Part shown: piece by piece, positions 1 through 12,964 of the stretch
How the letters are laid out: every line of letters starts with the position of its first letter
Numbering within the stretch: the stretch's first letter is position 1
Source: Blattamonas nauphoetae
Taxonomy: Eukaryota > Preaxostyla > Oxymonadida
Length of the DNA stretch: 64,000 bases
NCBI GenBank assembly: GCA_033064195.1
Contig: JARBJD010000149.1
Span: forward strand, 1-64,000
Reading direction: 5' to 3'
Notes under the pieces: model-generated
The model's input: the letters and a program-made list of their open reading frames with translations, nothing else
Told to the model about the DNA's origin: nothing
Databases searched by the model: none
Position numbers and translations under genes: made by a program

Positions 1-2560
1 GAAGTCATGAAGAAGGATTGAGGACATATCGTTTTTCTTACCACAACTGGGAAGGAACTTGATGCAGGATCCAAAGTCTAGTGGAGGAATTGGAGTGAAT
101 GATAAAAGAAGGGAACCAATGCGAGGAGAAGACAAAATGGTGAGAATGATTGTTGATGAAAAGAGAAAAAATTTGTGAAATATAACGGAATTGTTCTAAA
201 ACAGAAATCAATAATGAAAATATGTCTTCAGTGTTATCCCTCACTCATTCAAAGTCCCAAGATGTGGAACCTAGTACCGGACATAAGGCCGTAAAAAATG
301 GTACTCTGGGGCTAGCCCTGTTCGGTTAAAAGGCCTGGCAGGAAGGTAAGCCAGGTATGGAATGAGCGAGGTAGTTTAATTGTAATAAAATGGCAGGTGA
401 AAATGAATTAGAATCAAAAAGAATAGGAGAGCTTGGAGGTGAATATAGAATTGGAGAAGTTGGAGGATTGGATGAACAAGAAAGAATGAGAAGAACGGAA
501 AAGTGAAGAAGGAGAAGAATGAATAAGTGAAGAAGGGGAAGAAATGAATGAAGAGGGAAAAGAATGAAGAGTATGAGGAATTAGGAGTTGAAGAAGAAAC
601 ATTTGAAAGATATGAATAACAAGATGTAAGAGACTGAAGACCTGAACTCACCTCATTCTCATCCGTCTCTCAACTTCCTCCTTCTCAAACACCTTCCTCT
701 CCCTTTGTCCTTCCTTCTGAAAAACGCAATAAGAAGTCAAATGAAGACGTTCACACAAAACAGGGCCCTGGTCAAGGAGGTATCTGATCGGAAAACAAGG
801 TATTCCTTCAGACCGGTGATTATGACCCGAAAATATGAGTGACTGGTTGGGAAGACAGTATGTCTAAAGTGAATAAAAGATGAACTATCAAAAAAGAGAC
901 ACACCGGTGGAAGGAATGAACGAATTTCCGTCATTCCCATTCAATTGAGTGTGAAGTGAAAAATCAATAAGGTCATCCGAGGAGCGGATTGGTTCAGTGA
1001 GGTGATGTGAAACAAAATTTGAAAGGACTCCGAATTCGAGTCGCAGCAGTTTTTCCTGCCTTGAAAAGAAACAGTACTGAATTTTCTTCCTGAAAACAAG
1101 GGATTTTGAGAAGACAGAAAGTAACTGAGAACATACTGGTTCCTAAAATGCGGACCAGTATCAGTAAATACAGTGATGTGTTTTGGAAGTGTATGAATCA
1201 AGAGAAAATAAATCGGCAAGACATTCTTGAACAAAACGGTGATCATGAGAAAGAACAGGGGAAATAAAGTTGTGATATGTTTTTTGATAACAGAATTCTG
1301 TGAGGTGAAACAAGTAATGCAGAGATGAGAAACTGAAGTTTTAGATAAAAATCGTGTCCGACTTGGTCATTGGAAAGAGGTAATGTCCATTTCTTTAGTC
1401 CATGACGATGACCAATGTGTCATCGTCCTGGATGAAATGGATGAATTGTAATAATTCTCTTTGTGTTTCGCCATTTTTTGTGTTTTCATTGTTTTAGTTC
1501 ATTTTGTTCTTTTCTGTGAGTTTTTGTTTTGTGCTTTTAATGTTTCTTCTTTTTGTAATATTTGCCTCGTTCACAAAGGAACAGAGGTCGGTTCTTTTGT
1601 TGCTTTTCAGGAATTTTGTTTGTTTGCAGAAAGTAGAGTAAGAGATTTTGGTTTTTCCTTCCTCAACTAGCTGACGGTGAAGCCCTTTTCGTTGTTCTCA
1701 AGGAGCCTTGTTTCTGATGTGTGCTCTGCTGGCTATGGTTTCGAGGAGTTGTCCGAGTTGATGGACTATCTGACCTGCTGAGGAGGAATAGCAGGTCATC
1801 GTCGTCCAGTGTGTCAACTGCTGGCTTTTCTAATAGTATAAAGAGAATTGGGTGAAAAGGAGTGGAGCATACGTTTCTTAACCCTCTTCTGTGGTTTTTC
1901 TGGTTTCGCAGCTTGGTGACGTTTTATCTTCTATTGCTTCATCAGTTCAGTGTCTTCGAGGATGTTTATTTTCTGTGAGAATGATTGAAAAAGGAAAAGG
2001 AACCTGTTTTGAGGCCGGTCGACGTCGAGTGGGATCCTGAGGTCTCCCACCGATTCTGTCGAATCGGGAGCGGGCATAGTTATATGCCCCCTCCTCGACG
2101 TCGAAACTAACAGCCTGTGTCTCGCCAAGTGAGAGTACTTGAGACACACTGCATCATCTTCACCTTGTCGTTCTTTGCACCTCATTCCACGATGTAAATG
2201 AGTTAAAGACGAAATAAGTGAAGTGAATTTATCTAAAGAGAGAAAGAATGAGAGAAAGAAAGCCAAACTATTGTAATGAGCAAGGACAATCTCCTTGATT
2301 GGTATGAGTTCATGACGACTATCCAGAGCTTTGATGAGAGGTGCTGCTGGATAGTCGCGATATTGTTTGACGAGAAGGTCGTAAATCCCTTCCCGTGCGT
2401 GCTAATGGTTGATTTGGGTTTGTAATATAAGCTTCCATGGTTGCGAGAAGATATGATGGGGATAAGAATTTTCGAGTTTTGCTTGAATATTTCTTGGGCG
2501 TCTAAAGATGTGAGAAATCTGTCTTCAATGGCCCACAAGTCTGGGTCATCATCTTCTCTG
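1..2560 (-). mobile_element. DDE DNA transposon with tiny introns, copy 1, degenerate, runs off left edge
   Basis: This is a decayed DNA transposon read on the minus strand. Its conserved stretches match the second copy at 30.3-38.7 kb. Shared protein pieces include RVEEGG-like plus SRFD, PTRRRPASKQ, a DDE-like strand TGPHFRNQYVLSYFLSSQNP and YFRVIITGLKEYL. Both copies have GT-AG introns at the same two places, here 2233-2268 (36 nt) and 1973-2003 (31 nt), both pyrimidine-rich on the coding strand, so the family carries spliceosomal introns. The catalytic core resembles RNase-H-fold DDE transposases of the KDZ/MULE-like kind, with D in MDFKEN (copy 2) and D in SDTGPHFRN. The superfamily is not settled. 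Stops and frameshifts break the frame in many places, for example a 1-nt loss beside the STHGK motif near 2395 relative to copy 2. The 3' end lies beyond base 1. The uninterrupted target ATCCAGAG at 2321-2328 marks the site that the hAT element occupies in copy 2. Confidence 0.75.
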
Positions 2561-2744
2561 ACTTCTATTCAAGAGTGAGAACACCCTCAACTGATGTCCA
2601 CTTCCCCTTTACCCTCCTCCCAACCCATCACCAACTATCCTCTTCCCACCCCCTACCCATCTCCCCAACGACTCTTCTTCATGCTCCGACATCCTCACCA
2701 AATAACCTAATTTTATCCTGCTGCCACTCTATTCGAACAGGTTA

Positions 2745-3665
2745 TGCCCCTTTCCCTTCCATCCATCTCAAATTCATCTCCTCCATCCCCTCCACCCATC
2801 GCAAATTCACCTACTTCTCCCCTCTCCACCCATCGCAATACCCACCTCCCTTCCTCCTCCCACCCATCGCAGATTCACTCTCCTTCCTCTCCACCCATCG
2901 CAAATTCACCTACTCCCTCCACCCATCGCGTAAATTCACCTACTCCTCCCCTCTCCACCCATCGCAAATTCACCTCCTTCCTCCCTCCACCCATCGCGTA
3001 AAAATTCACCTACTTCCTCCCCTCCACCCATCGCAATTCAATTTTACTTCCTCTCCCTCTCCACCCATCGCAGATTCACTCTCCTTCCTCCTCTCCACCC
3101 ACGTACCCACTTCCCATTCTCCTCCACCCATCGCAAATTCCCACCTACTTCCTCCTCTCCACCCATCGTAATTCACTCATTCCTCCACCCATCGTAAATT
3201 CAATTCCTACTCCCTCTCCACCCATCGCAATTCACTCTACTTCTCCTCTCCACCCCATCGCAATTCCCACCTACTCTCCTCTCCACCCATCATCGCAAAT
3301 TCAATTCTCCTCTCCACCCATCGTAAATCTTACCCATTTCCTCCCTCCCTCCACCCATCATCGCAAATCTACCTACTCTCCCTCCACCCATCGCAAATTC
3401 ACTCACTTCCTCCCTCCTCCACCCATCGCAAATTCTACCTACTTCCTCCCTCAACCCATCGCAAATTCAATTCCATCTCCTCCACCCATCGTACCCACTC
3501 CTCCCTCCACCCATCGCAAATCTACCTACTTCCTCCTCTCCTCCACCCATCGCAAATTCACCTACTTCCTCCTCTCCACCCATCGTAACCAATTTTACTT
3601 CCTCCTCTCCACCCATCGCAAATTCACCTCCTTCCTCCCTCCACCCATCGCACCACCTCCTTCCT
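2745..3665. repeat. Minisatellite A, about 30 bp unit, pyrimidine-rich on +
   Basis: Tandem units built around CCACCCATCGCAAATTCACC followed by TACTTCCTCC-like spacers, with many small length changes. About thirty units are visible. Both strands show long open frames (198 residues on +), but these are repeat translations made of Ser, Pro, His and Thr and show no conserved domain. The array lies within 200 bp of the 5' end of transposon copy 1. Confidence 0.93.
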
Positions 3666-5220
3666 CACTTCCGCCAGTGGATCGACGGTCAAAAAACCAC
3701 TCCTCTCAGCCTCTGGAATATCATGCTCTTTGATGATTAGATGGTACTTATGCATGTTTTCCCGCACCCAATATCTTTTCGTCCATTGTCAACTATCACA
3801 AAGCGTGTTCCTCCTCCTTGTCATCAACTCGACCAATTCACACCAATCCCAACTTTTGAGTGTTCACTCACTCTCATTCATCTCCTCCGACTGTCCGTGT
3901 CGCACACACTTCCGACCGCCTCACCAAACTCAACAACAAGCCTTCATTCAAGCTCAGATGCAGCAATCACAACTAGTGGGCAAGAAACAACACCTTCTGG
4001 TTCTGAACACTTTTCAACAGCGCTTATCACATGTACCACCAACAGAACCATCAACAATAGATGCAAATAAAAACAAGCGCCTGATCCAACTCAAAATTGG
4101 TCAATTTGTCTCCACAGAGCAACAAAACAAGCCATTCAACAACAGTTTGCCCTGAAAGATATGGAGCAAAGTACAGCTCCTGAAGGATATTCTGTCAGAA
4201 AAATACAGCAATAGCAACAACTTGAAATTTCGCAAATGCCATAGTCTCCAAAGGATCTCAAACTCGTCTGCAGTCTTCATCTCTGAAATATCATTATCTC
4301 CCTGAAAAGTGGTGAAAATCAGTGCCTCACACAATAGTCTAGACTAATCGAACATAGTGAATCTCGAATTGTTGCCACTTAGTTTATGGATTATGATTGA
4401 TCAATGCGAGTTCTGCACGCCCTCATCCTTCCTGAATCGTCCGTGGAGCCCAGTAACATCGACAGCACTCACAAAATTGACCATTACCATCAACAGTGCA
4501 GTGTACAAACCAACTACGTCCACTCTGCGCGAATCACAATCGTCAAGTTTACCTTGACGAAATCCTCCATCGACGCGTCTGCTCTTAAAGCTGACATCTC
4601 CTGTGGCACTCTACAGTCACTCATAAACCATCAGCGTGTGAGGTCAAGGACAGAACTTCACATTTAGCCTCCGATATCAAGTCGTTCACGACGACGCATT
4701 CCGTTCGATCCAAACGTCGACGACCGCATCGTGCTGGATTACAATCTCGAAAACACCAAGAACTGCACGCGCACGTACTTTCGTGGTATTCCTTCAAAAG
4801 AATGGTCCAGTAAACCCTTCTACATTTATCCTACGACATCAAGTCGTTCACACGACGCATTCCGTTCGATCCAAACGTCGACCACCTCACAAGCATGTCT
4901 TTGTCGACTACGCCGACAGAGTCGCTCTCTGCGCTCCAGCCGATCGTCCTCAGTTAAATGTTCAACTGCGGACAGCCACAGCTCCATCAAACCAGTGATA
5001 CAGACTTCGCCAGTCAACTCACCCAGCTTACTCTGACGAAGGGTTCCTATCACCAACGCTTCCATCATCGACACCCACTCTGCCAGCATGCCTATATCCC
5101 ACGCACGCACCATCTCGCGCAACGACACTCTCCCTGACGACGAATCTGATATGTTTGTGCACGGTGGAGTGAACTCGACTCACTCCAGTCCAACTGCAGC
5201 AACATTAGTTATGTCAGTCC
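3666..5220. other. Spacer without a recognisable gene
   Basis: Several open frames of 60-140 codons overlap on both strands, but none shows a domain, consistent codon use or homology that I recognise. The stretch separates minisatellites A and B. Its only clear structure is a duplicated segment of about 50 bp (listed separately). Confidence 0.6.
4674..4884. repeat. Direct duplication of about 50 bp
   Basis: A segment beginning ATCAAGTCGTTCAC and ending CCAAACGTCGACSACC occurs at 4674-4724 and again at 4837-4884 with a 3-nt difference. The origin is unknown. Confidence 0.85.
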
Positions 5221-5221
5221 A

Positions 5222-6290
5222 TTCTCCACTCGCTTCCCCGCTGCACGCCACTCTGCACCCCGCTTCCTTCCCCTGTTGCACGCCACCTGCACTCGCTTCC
5301 CTCGCCCACGCCTCTGCACTCGCTTCCCTCGCCCACGCCTCTCTGCACCGCTTCCCTTGCTGCACGCCTCTCTGCACCTCGCTTCCCTGCTGCACGCCAC
5401 TCTGCACTCGCTTCCCTCGCTCCATATTTCTCTGCACTCCGCTTCCCTCGCTCCACGCCTCTCTGCACTCGCTTCCCTTGCTGCACGCCACTCTGCACCC
5501 CGCTTCCCTTGCTGCACGCCACTCTGCACCCCGCTTCCCTCGCTCCACGCCTCTCTGCACTCCGCTTCCCTCGCTCCACACCTCTCTGCACTCCGCTTTC
5601 CTCGCTCCACGCCTCTGCATTCGCTTCCCCTCGCTCCATGCCTCTCTGCACCGCTTCCCTTGCTGCACGCCTCCCTCTGCACTCGCTTCCCTCGCTCCAT
5701 TCGCCCCTCTCTCTGCACTCGCTTCCCTGCTCCACGCCTCTGCACCCGCTTCCCTCGCTCCACGCCTCTCTGCACTCGCTTCCCTGCTCCACGCCTCCTG
5801 CACTCGCTTCCCTTTGCTGCACGCCACTCTGCACTCCCGCTCTCCCGCCACTCTGCACCCGCTTCCCTCGCTCCACGCCTCTCTGCACTCCCGCTTCCCT
5901 GCTCCACACCTCTCTGCACCTCGCTTTCCTGCTCCATGCCTCTGCACTCGCTTCCCTGCCCACGCCTCTGTGACCCCCCGCTTCCCTGCTCCACGCCTCT
6001 CTGCACTCCGCTTTCCTGCTCCACGCCTCTCTGCACTCCGCTTCCCTGCTCCACGCCTCCTCTGCACTCTCGCTTCCCTCGCTCCACGCTCTCTGCACTC
6101 CGCTTCCCCTCGCCCCATGCCTCCCTCTGCACTCGCTTCCCTTTGCTGCACGCCACTCTGCACCCCGCTTTCTCTGCTCCATGCCTCTCTGCACTCGCGT
6201 CCCTCGCTTCACGCCACTCCCCGCTTCCCTCGCTGCACGCCTCTCCTCTGCACTGCTTTCCTCGCTCCACGCCTCTCTGCACCTGCCTTA
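5222..6290. repeat. Minisatellite B, about 31 bp unit
   Basis: Roughly 35 tandem copies of a unit resembling CTCGCTCCACGCCTCTCTGC plus ACTCCGCTTCC. A variant contains TTGCTGCACGCCACTCTGCA. Overlapping frames of 320-430 codons on both strands are translations of the repeat and are not treated as genes. The unit differs from minisatellite A but has the same length class and the same strand bias. Confidence 0.93.
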
Positions 6291-8780
6291 CCTACCGCAA
6301 CCCAAACGTATCCTGACATCTCATTCTCAGCTCGAGATCCTATTAGCTTTGATGTCCGTCTCTTCGAGACTTGATCTTTTCTTTCATTTCTGCCTTGAAA
6401 CTCTTCATTTCGTCTTATTTCTCGTTTCACTTTCTCCAAATCATTTCTTCATTCCCATCCTCGAGATCTCCCAACCTTTACTCTCTCCACATTCTCACAT
6501 CCACTCGTGAATCTCACAACAATCTCTAAATTGAATCTTGGTTTTACCCATTTCTGCACGCTTCACAATTCGAATGACAGACTTTCCCGGCTTGACGCGC
6601 TTTTTATACCTGTTACACCCCTTTGCACTTCTGCACCTTAACAAGTCTTTTTCCAGCTGATGGAGGCCCTGGAGCAAGATCCGACTGAGAAAAATGTCAA
6701 TCACTGTGATCGCACGCCAGATACCCACTATGGCCGTGCATCATCCTTTCAAATTGCTCACCCCAATGTCCCAAACCCGCCCGTGATCTCGAACTCGTCA
6801 TTTTGTAAATTCATACCCTCTGACCACCTCCACACCACCCAACAGTTGGATTACTCACACGTGCCACTCTACACACTTCACCCTTTCAATGTCCCTGCAT
6901 ATTCATTTTAATACCCTCCACCGACCAGACCCTATTCACTGTCCAGATCGGGTCGTGAACGCACAGGTCGAACACCTAACATCTCCCAACCATCTCCTCC
7001 ATCGCCCAATCTCCTATCCACACTGACGAAACAAACAACCTACCCTCTCTGCAGCCTACACCTCGCAACATCGACAGGACTGCAACAAAACTGCACTACC
7101 TGAAATCATCGTCCGCACTGAATCGGTCTTTCCGCTCCCATTCAACAACAAAGCTAATCCACTCTCCCAGTTGATAATCTCAAACGAGATCCTTGGTGGA
7201 ATGGGGAACCAGATCTCACTATTTACCAAGCATCCACCGTCAACCACCGACCAACCTCCCAAGCTGCCTAAGCACCCTGCACATATTCACAACCCACTCA
7301 ACTGCTATCAAACATGGAGAAAGAGGAGGAGGCCCTTCCACCACCACCAAAAGTCGGAAGGAAGACTCAGAAGGATGAATGCACGAAAATCGGGCAATGC
7401 AGAGTATTGGGATGGTTCACTGGATAGAACAAGAACACAAAACAGTCAAGGAAATCGGAATGAACCAAACCAACTGGAAAGAAGAAGGATAAAGAGGACA
7501 AGGAAGAGGAAGTTGAGAAGAGAAAACTGTAGAAGTACAGGACAGATCCGAAACACTAGAACCACCAGAAGCACATCAACCACATCTTGAAGCAGGAACT
7601 ATCTCAGAACCACTATCGGACATTCAAGAGGAATCACAAAATGAAAAGATCCTGAGAGATTGGGATTCATATGGAGACACAATCGCAGAAACAAACAAAG
7701 CACAAGAAGAGAAAGAGAAAACACTAGTGAAGGAAGGAAAACAGAATTGAAGGAGGAAATGATCAATTGACGAGAAATGAAGACACTAAAGAAACGACCA
7801 TCGACTCAGACACCCAGCCATATCATCCCTCAATAACCTGTCCAATCTGCTTCCAGCGATCCTACCTGTCCTGAACTCACATCAGAACAAACAGATACCT
7901 TCATCTAAACCAAAGAAGAACATGAAGATCCCAACTCACGCTAAATAGAGAACGGAGGCAGAACAAGACATTATCATTGATTGTGTGGAGTGGTCGTTGG
8001 CTCGTTTTGACTGTCATTCAGTCACGACAGTTCAGACTGTAAACCGCCACTCTCTCGCTCGCCTTATCTCTTTCACACGCCACTCTCTTCTTGAGCTGCC
8101 TGAGGTGAAGGGAATGGGATGGCTGATGAATTGGAATGGCTGTGTCGGGTAGAGTTCATTTTGACTTGTGCGAAGCTGTATCCAAAGCAAAGGACGAAAG
8201 TGGACTCTTGAGGCAGATCCGTCGATATCAAACCACAACACACGCAGACGAGATTAGACGCTGAGCAGCTACGGCAGGACGAGGGAGATCGTCGTCAAGT
8301 CAATTCTCCACACCCACACATTTCCAACTTCAGAAGCTCCAAACTGAAGTGTGCATCTTTCTCGTGAATCCATTTCACTGTATTGGTTCCATGAACATTT
8401 TTCTAAAACTGTGCACATAACTCATGACTAAGTTGTCTTTCGGGCCAATAAAACGTATCGATTTGAGATGACGAAATAGAGAGCATAATCATAAAAAGAC
8501 TATTGAGAACTCATTCATTCTTGACAACGATGTATTCGACAACTTTTGAAATCGAAAAACGGCCCCGTAAGAAAATGTCATAAAAAGATACGATTATGGT
8601 TGATCAGACCACATCCCGAGACTGAACAAATTTGCAGATCAGAACGTCCGGAATCTTCATTTAGAAATGTAAACAATGTGAATTTGTGAAGGATTAAAGG
8701 ATATTCGAAAATCGAAATGTCACTGAACTTTTCCGTTACGATCTCTGATGTCAAAAATTTCAACCCATATTGTTTTTTAT
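6291..8780. other. Spacer without a recognisable gene
   Basis: Only short overlapping open frames are present. 7318-7590 encodes a Lys/Arg-rich stretch without a recognisable domain. Base composition changes to AT-rich near 8400, approaching the capsid-like block. Confidence 0.5.
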
Positions 8781-8790
8781 TTTGATAAAA

Positions 8791-10674
8791 TGAACTCGCA
8801 TATAACACATCTGACAAACAAAAGAACAGGAGCATCATCATTGACTGGAAATACAACAGGATCAATCAAGTACACAAGAGATGACATTGGTCAAATTCAA
8901 CAGCAACTCATGTCTGAGCATCACATCAATTATCTTCTGAATGATGGAGCACATAGTACTTCCATTCAAGAATTGAAACCATCTGAGAATTCACGCTTCA
9001 ACAAAGGACAGGAAATAATCATTCCGTTGACTGGAAATCAAGACATTTGTCAAATCGATGATTCCTTCATTTACTTTCACAATGACAGCGACATTGAAAG
9101 TCAACAACTGGAAACAAACTGCAGGTAAAATTGGCTCGTACATGAATGAAAGGATATTCATCTTCGTTGGACTCAAACATTCGGCATCAATCTTTCGTGA
9201 CCTTACTGTTCTTCACAACAATCAGAGAATAATCAGCACAACAACCAATGACGTATCAATGGAGTCTCACATCTACAATATGATCAAACCGAAGAGTCAA
9301 TTGGAGAATCGAAAGCATTGTCACACACCTTGGCAAAATGCTTGGAATCATGATGAATCGGTTGCTGGTGTTTATATTCCTTTATCAGACTTCACAACAA
9401 CGTCTGGAACTGGTGTCTTCAAAGACACTATCGATGTCCCAATTCGTGTGTCAATCAATCTTGAAGATCTTCTCATTTTCTCTGGAATGACTGACTATCC
9501 TCGGTGTCTCTTCGGAGATCTGAAATTGAGTGTCCACATAAATGAAGATGCATTCGTGTGTTGTCCGGTGAATCCTGAACTGACTTTGAAAAATACACTC
9601 TCGTTATTGATCAGTGAATATACATCAATGTTACCTCCCATCCGAGATTCACTTGTTTATTGTAATCGTGATCGTCCAACCTTCCTTCCATATCTCGTCC
9701 CCCATGTACAAAAGAACTTCGTTCAAATCGGTCAATCATTTAAGATCATGGCAGTAAAACAAGATTGTGTATATACACATCCGACTGGTATTACCTCGGA
9801 ACCTTCCCCTGATGAACAATACATTTCTCTCAACATTATGGATTATCGCATTGATGATGTGTATTGCATGAGTGCTGGATACAAAATGAAAGAAATCGCG
9901 AAAGAGAATCTGAAGAAAATGTATCAGGATCGTCCTGGAACAATTCCAGCTGAAAAGATCTCATTCCATCCATTTCAGATGACACCAACGGCAACAGGAA
10001 TTGATTGTACTCAGCAAATGGTTCTCGTAAATGCCAAGGATATCATGCTTCTATTCCGTCACTACGATAATGAAGTCACATGTTTCCACAATCCAATGCA
10101 GAAGAATATCCAAGTGAATCTACTCAACAAATACTATCCAGAACAACCGACAACAACTATTGGAGCTCGTTTCTATCAGTTCGCATTATCAACTCTCAAT
10201 CTCGATTCCTATCTAGCTGTTCCAGATGATTTGGAGCGATCACTTACAGATTCTCTCGTTGAAGAGAAACTCACTGGTGATCAGAATTATCCCAATGAGA
10301 CAATGACAAGAGTACGACCAATTCATGACAATTCTGATTTTCTTTTATGCTTCTCAACCCAGAGAAGTGGTTGCCCAACAAACTGTAATGATTCGATCAG
10401 TTCCAGAGGTCAGAATGTTCCAGTCACTTTGAGATCTCAGCCAATTTATCAAGGAGTGATTGACACGTACTATAATGTTCTAAATCCAAGTCAGCAAATT
10501 GATAAAAGCGATGGTTTTATGACAAAATTTACACATCCTCCTGCACCCATTTTAGCAACAACTGCAACAACTTGGTGGGAATTCCGATACAGCAATGGTG
10601 AACCGAAAGTTGAGTACTATCCAAATCACACACTGAAAGCGTTACACAAGGAACTTGGAATACTGAAATCTTAA
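8791..10674 (+). pseudogene. Capsid-like paralogue 1 of the virus-like remnant, broken
   Basis: It is paralogous to the gene that follows. Shared features are an N-terminal strand after a Gln-Glu pair and a central core (YPRCLFGDLKLSVHINEDAF here, YPNSLFGNLRLRFHLTTDSL in the neighbour). Both also share an ENRKHC/NNMKHC then W-x-N region and a C-terminal region ending in hydrophobic strand, PPAPILA and W-x-x-Y/W. It appears broken, with about one break, and is treated as a fossil. Confidence 0.6.
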
Positions 10675-10720
10675 AACAGGAAAAGAAAATCATGATATTG
10701 TATTTTTTATTTTTCTATAA

Positions 10721-12430
10721 ATGAGAAGTATCAGATCAAATCAATCAAAGCCAACATCGACATTAATTGAGCAAATCGAAGTGCAATCATATCTGCCAAA
10801 GCAATGGGATTCGGAACCTCATGTGTATTCAATTCAAGAAGTTCATCCAACAAATCCTCCCATGCCATGCAGAATTGGAGACGAGATTGAAGTTCCATTG
10901 TGCTATGATGGTCATGATGTGACTGAGTTTGCGAAGAGTCATTTGCGAATTGATCTCACTGTGACTGTTCCAGTTCACAAACCTCCGGATACATACGTTA
11001 CACGACACGTTGGAATGTACGGAATGTTCTTCGGATATAAATCATCATCAGATGCAATTAGAGATATGAGACTGGTTGATAGTCAAGGTAACATTATTGA
11101 CAACACACTCCAGAATAATCACATCCATGAATCATTTCTGTATCACACTTTCAAGTCACATGAAGAGAAAAACAACATGAAGCATTGCTATAGTCTGTGG
11201 GAAAATGTTCAGAGAATGGATCCAAGTGTGTGTGGATTCTACTATACACCGTTATGCTCGAGTGCTTCAGATTTACCGGAAACAATCACATTTACGATTC
11301 CATTGGTTTTTCCGTTTGTGAATTTACTTCCACTGAGCACCTTTGATCAGTATCCAAATTCCCTCTTTGGCAATCTACGATTGAGATTTCACTTGACAAC
11401 TGATTCGCTTGTGTATTGTCCCATTCGACCTTCAACTGTGATTCGAAAATCAATTCAAGATACAACTGATGAAGGAGATATGACACCAATGCTTAATGTC
11501 GGTTCTTCTCGAATGTCACTTATGCATGACGGAGAATTCTGCATTTTGACTCAGGAATTTACCCAAATCGGAAATCCAGTCTGGCAATATGGTGCGTTTG
11601 AAAAAGAAGATGCGATGGCTGAAAAACCAGCAATCATCCAGTATATATCAAGAACCTACACAGTTCTGAATTCATCTGTTGAAAAAGTAACGACAATTTG
11701 CTACGGATATCAAATCACCGATGCAACAAAACAATCCCTATTCAACACATATTCAAAGACTCTTTATGTCCTGAAAGCAGAAAGAATTGACACACAATCA
11801 TTTCAATCAAAAGCGAATGCCATGGGAGTGAGATCAAACATCAGCATCAAACTCAACAATCTCATGAATCTTATGTGCTTGTTCCCTGAAAGACCAAATG
11901 AATGTACAGTCTTCAGAAATCCTCACTACGTTGGTCAATTTGAAATGCTTGGATCCAACTTTCCCAATTTCCCGATGTCAACACTCTCACCAGAGTTCTA
12001 TCAAATGATGATGGTGAATGGTGATTTCATTGGTTGTTCAGCAACAGAAGAGTTCGAAAATTCTATTTGTCATTCTCGCCTTGAAAAAGACTTCAACGGA
12101 GTTGAACGTCAATTTGTGAGAAATAGAGCTGTGACGGATGCAACCTGTTTCACTTTCATGGTTCCAACAGATCGAAGTGAAATTGCAGGTGGTGAAGAAG
12201 GTATTTCGACAGCAGAATCGGTGAACATTGTCTATCGAGGAACACCAATCAATCAGGGCACTCTGGATCCATATTTCACATCAACCAAAGATGGACCACC
12301 TCCACCAATTCTAGCTCTACATCAGGCTACATACTGGTTGTTCTGGATTGAAAATGGACAACCACGAGTGCGATATGTCATTGATCGTCGTCTCCAAGAA
12401 GCGTATGAAGAAGTGAAGAGAGGGTATTAA
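10721..12430 (+). CDS. Capsid-like paralogue 2 of the virus-like remnant
   Basis: A 569-residue open frame beginning ATG 47 bp after its paralogue. It is beta-rich with few charged runs, has no signal peptide and no transmembrane segment. The central segment ITFTIPLVFPFVNLLPL, followed by the FGNLRLRF core, is the part that most resembles jelly-roll capsid proteins. The likely role is a virion shell subunit. This is inference, since no sequence search could be run. The frame looks whole. Confidence 0.55.
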   Translation: MRSIRSNQSKPTSTLIEQIEVQSYLPKQWDSEPHVYSIQEVHPTNPPMPCRIGDEIEVPLCYDGHDVTEFAKSHLRIDLTVTVPVHKPPDTYVTRHVGMYGMFFGYKSSSDAIRDMRLVDSQGNIIDNTLQNNHIHESFLYHTFKSHEEKNNMKHCYSLWENVQRMDPSVCGFYYTPLCSSASDLPETITFTIPLVFPFVNLLPLSTFDQYPNSLFGNLRLRFHLTTDSLVYCPIRPSTVIRKSIQDTTDEGDMTPMLNVGSSRMSLMHDGEFCILTQEFTQIGNPVWQYGAFEKEDAMAEKPAIIQYISRTYTVLNSSVEKVTTICYGYQITDATKQSLFNTYSKTLYVLKAERIDTQSFQSKANAMGVRSNISIKLNNLMNLMCLFPERPNECTVFRNPHYVGQFEMLGSNFPNFPMSTLSPEFYQMMMVNGDFIGCSATEEFENSICHSRLEKDFNGVERQFVRNRAVTDATCFTFMVPTDRSEIAGGEEGISTAESVNIVYRGTPINQGTLDPYFTSTKDGPPPPILALHQATYWLFWIENGQPRVRYVIDRRLQEAYEEVKRGY

Positions 12431-12476
12431 TGATAAAAGTGTTTTTTGATTTTTTTTATTTTTGCTAAAAGAACCA

Positions 12477-12886
12477 TGGTTAAACGATACTTCTCAATTC
12501 AGAATTCTCACACTGCTCAATTTCCTCATGATTTTGTCAATTCCCGAAAACAAAAAAATATTTACTTCCTCGACTGCAAACTCATTCATGTGAAGGAAGA
12601 AATTGGCAGTACATCCACAATCATCTCCAAAGATATTCCTCAGAATTACACCATTCACGCTGATTGGATCCAGACTGATGCACACAATGATTCGTACGTT
12701 GCTTTCTGCAACGAACAGATTGCGAAACGAAAGAAGTGGGAATTAACTACTCGACAATCAATAGTGAAGATCTGGTTCAAAGACAGTTCTGGTGAATCTA
12801 TTGAGATGGAGACATCAGAGACGATCAATGGAAAAATAATCAAGGAGTACTATGAATTTCTTGTTGATCTCATGTTGGAGTATTAA
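12477..12886 (+). CDS. Small protein of the virus-like remnant, function unknown
   Basis: A 136-residue ORF from the ATG in ACCATGGTTAAACG, starting 46 bp after the second capsid-like gene on the same strand. An upstream in-frame start at 12446 is less likely because it would add an AT-rich leader. The protein is hydrophilic with a mixed alpha/beta pattern and contains WIQTDAHNDSYVAF. The position suggests a minor structural protein, but no family is recognised. The frame looks whole. Confidence 0.45.
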
Positions 12887-12964
12887 ACTGCGTATTCTAT
12901 TTTTCTATTGACATTCTTCACCAAAAACAAAAATAGCCGTTGAGTAGTTCCTTTTCATGCATGT

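Noticed and set aside
2575-3171. 198-codon plus-strand frame
   Set aside because: Mostly minisatellite A translation.
5088-6374. Overlapping open frames of 320-430 codons
   Set aside because: They arise from minisatellite B. Composition and periodicity follow the repeat unit.
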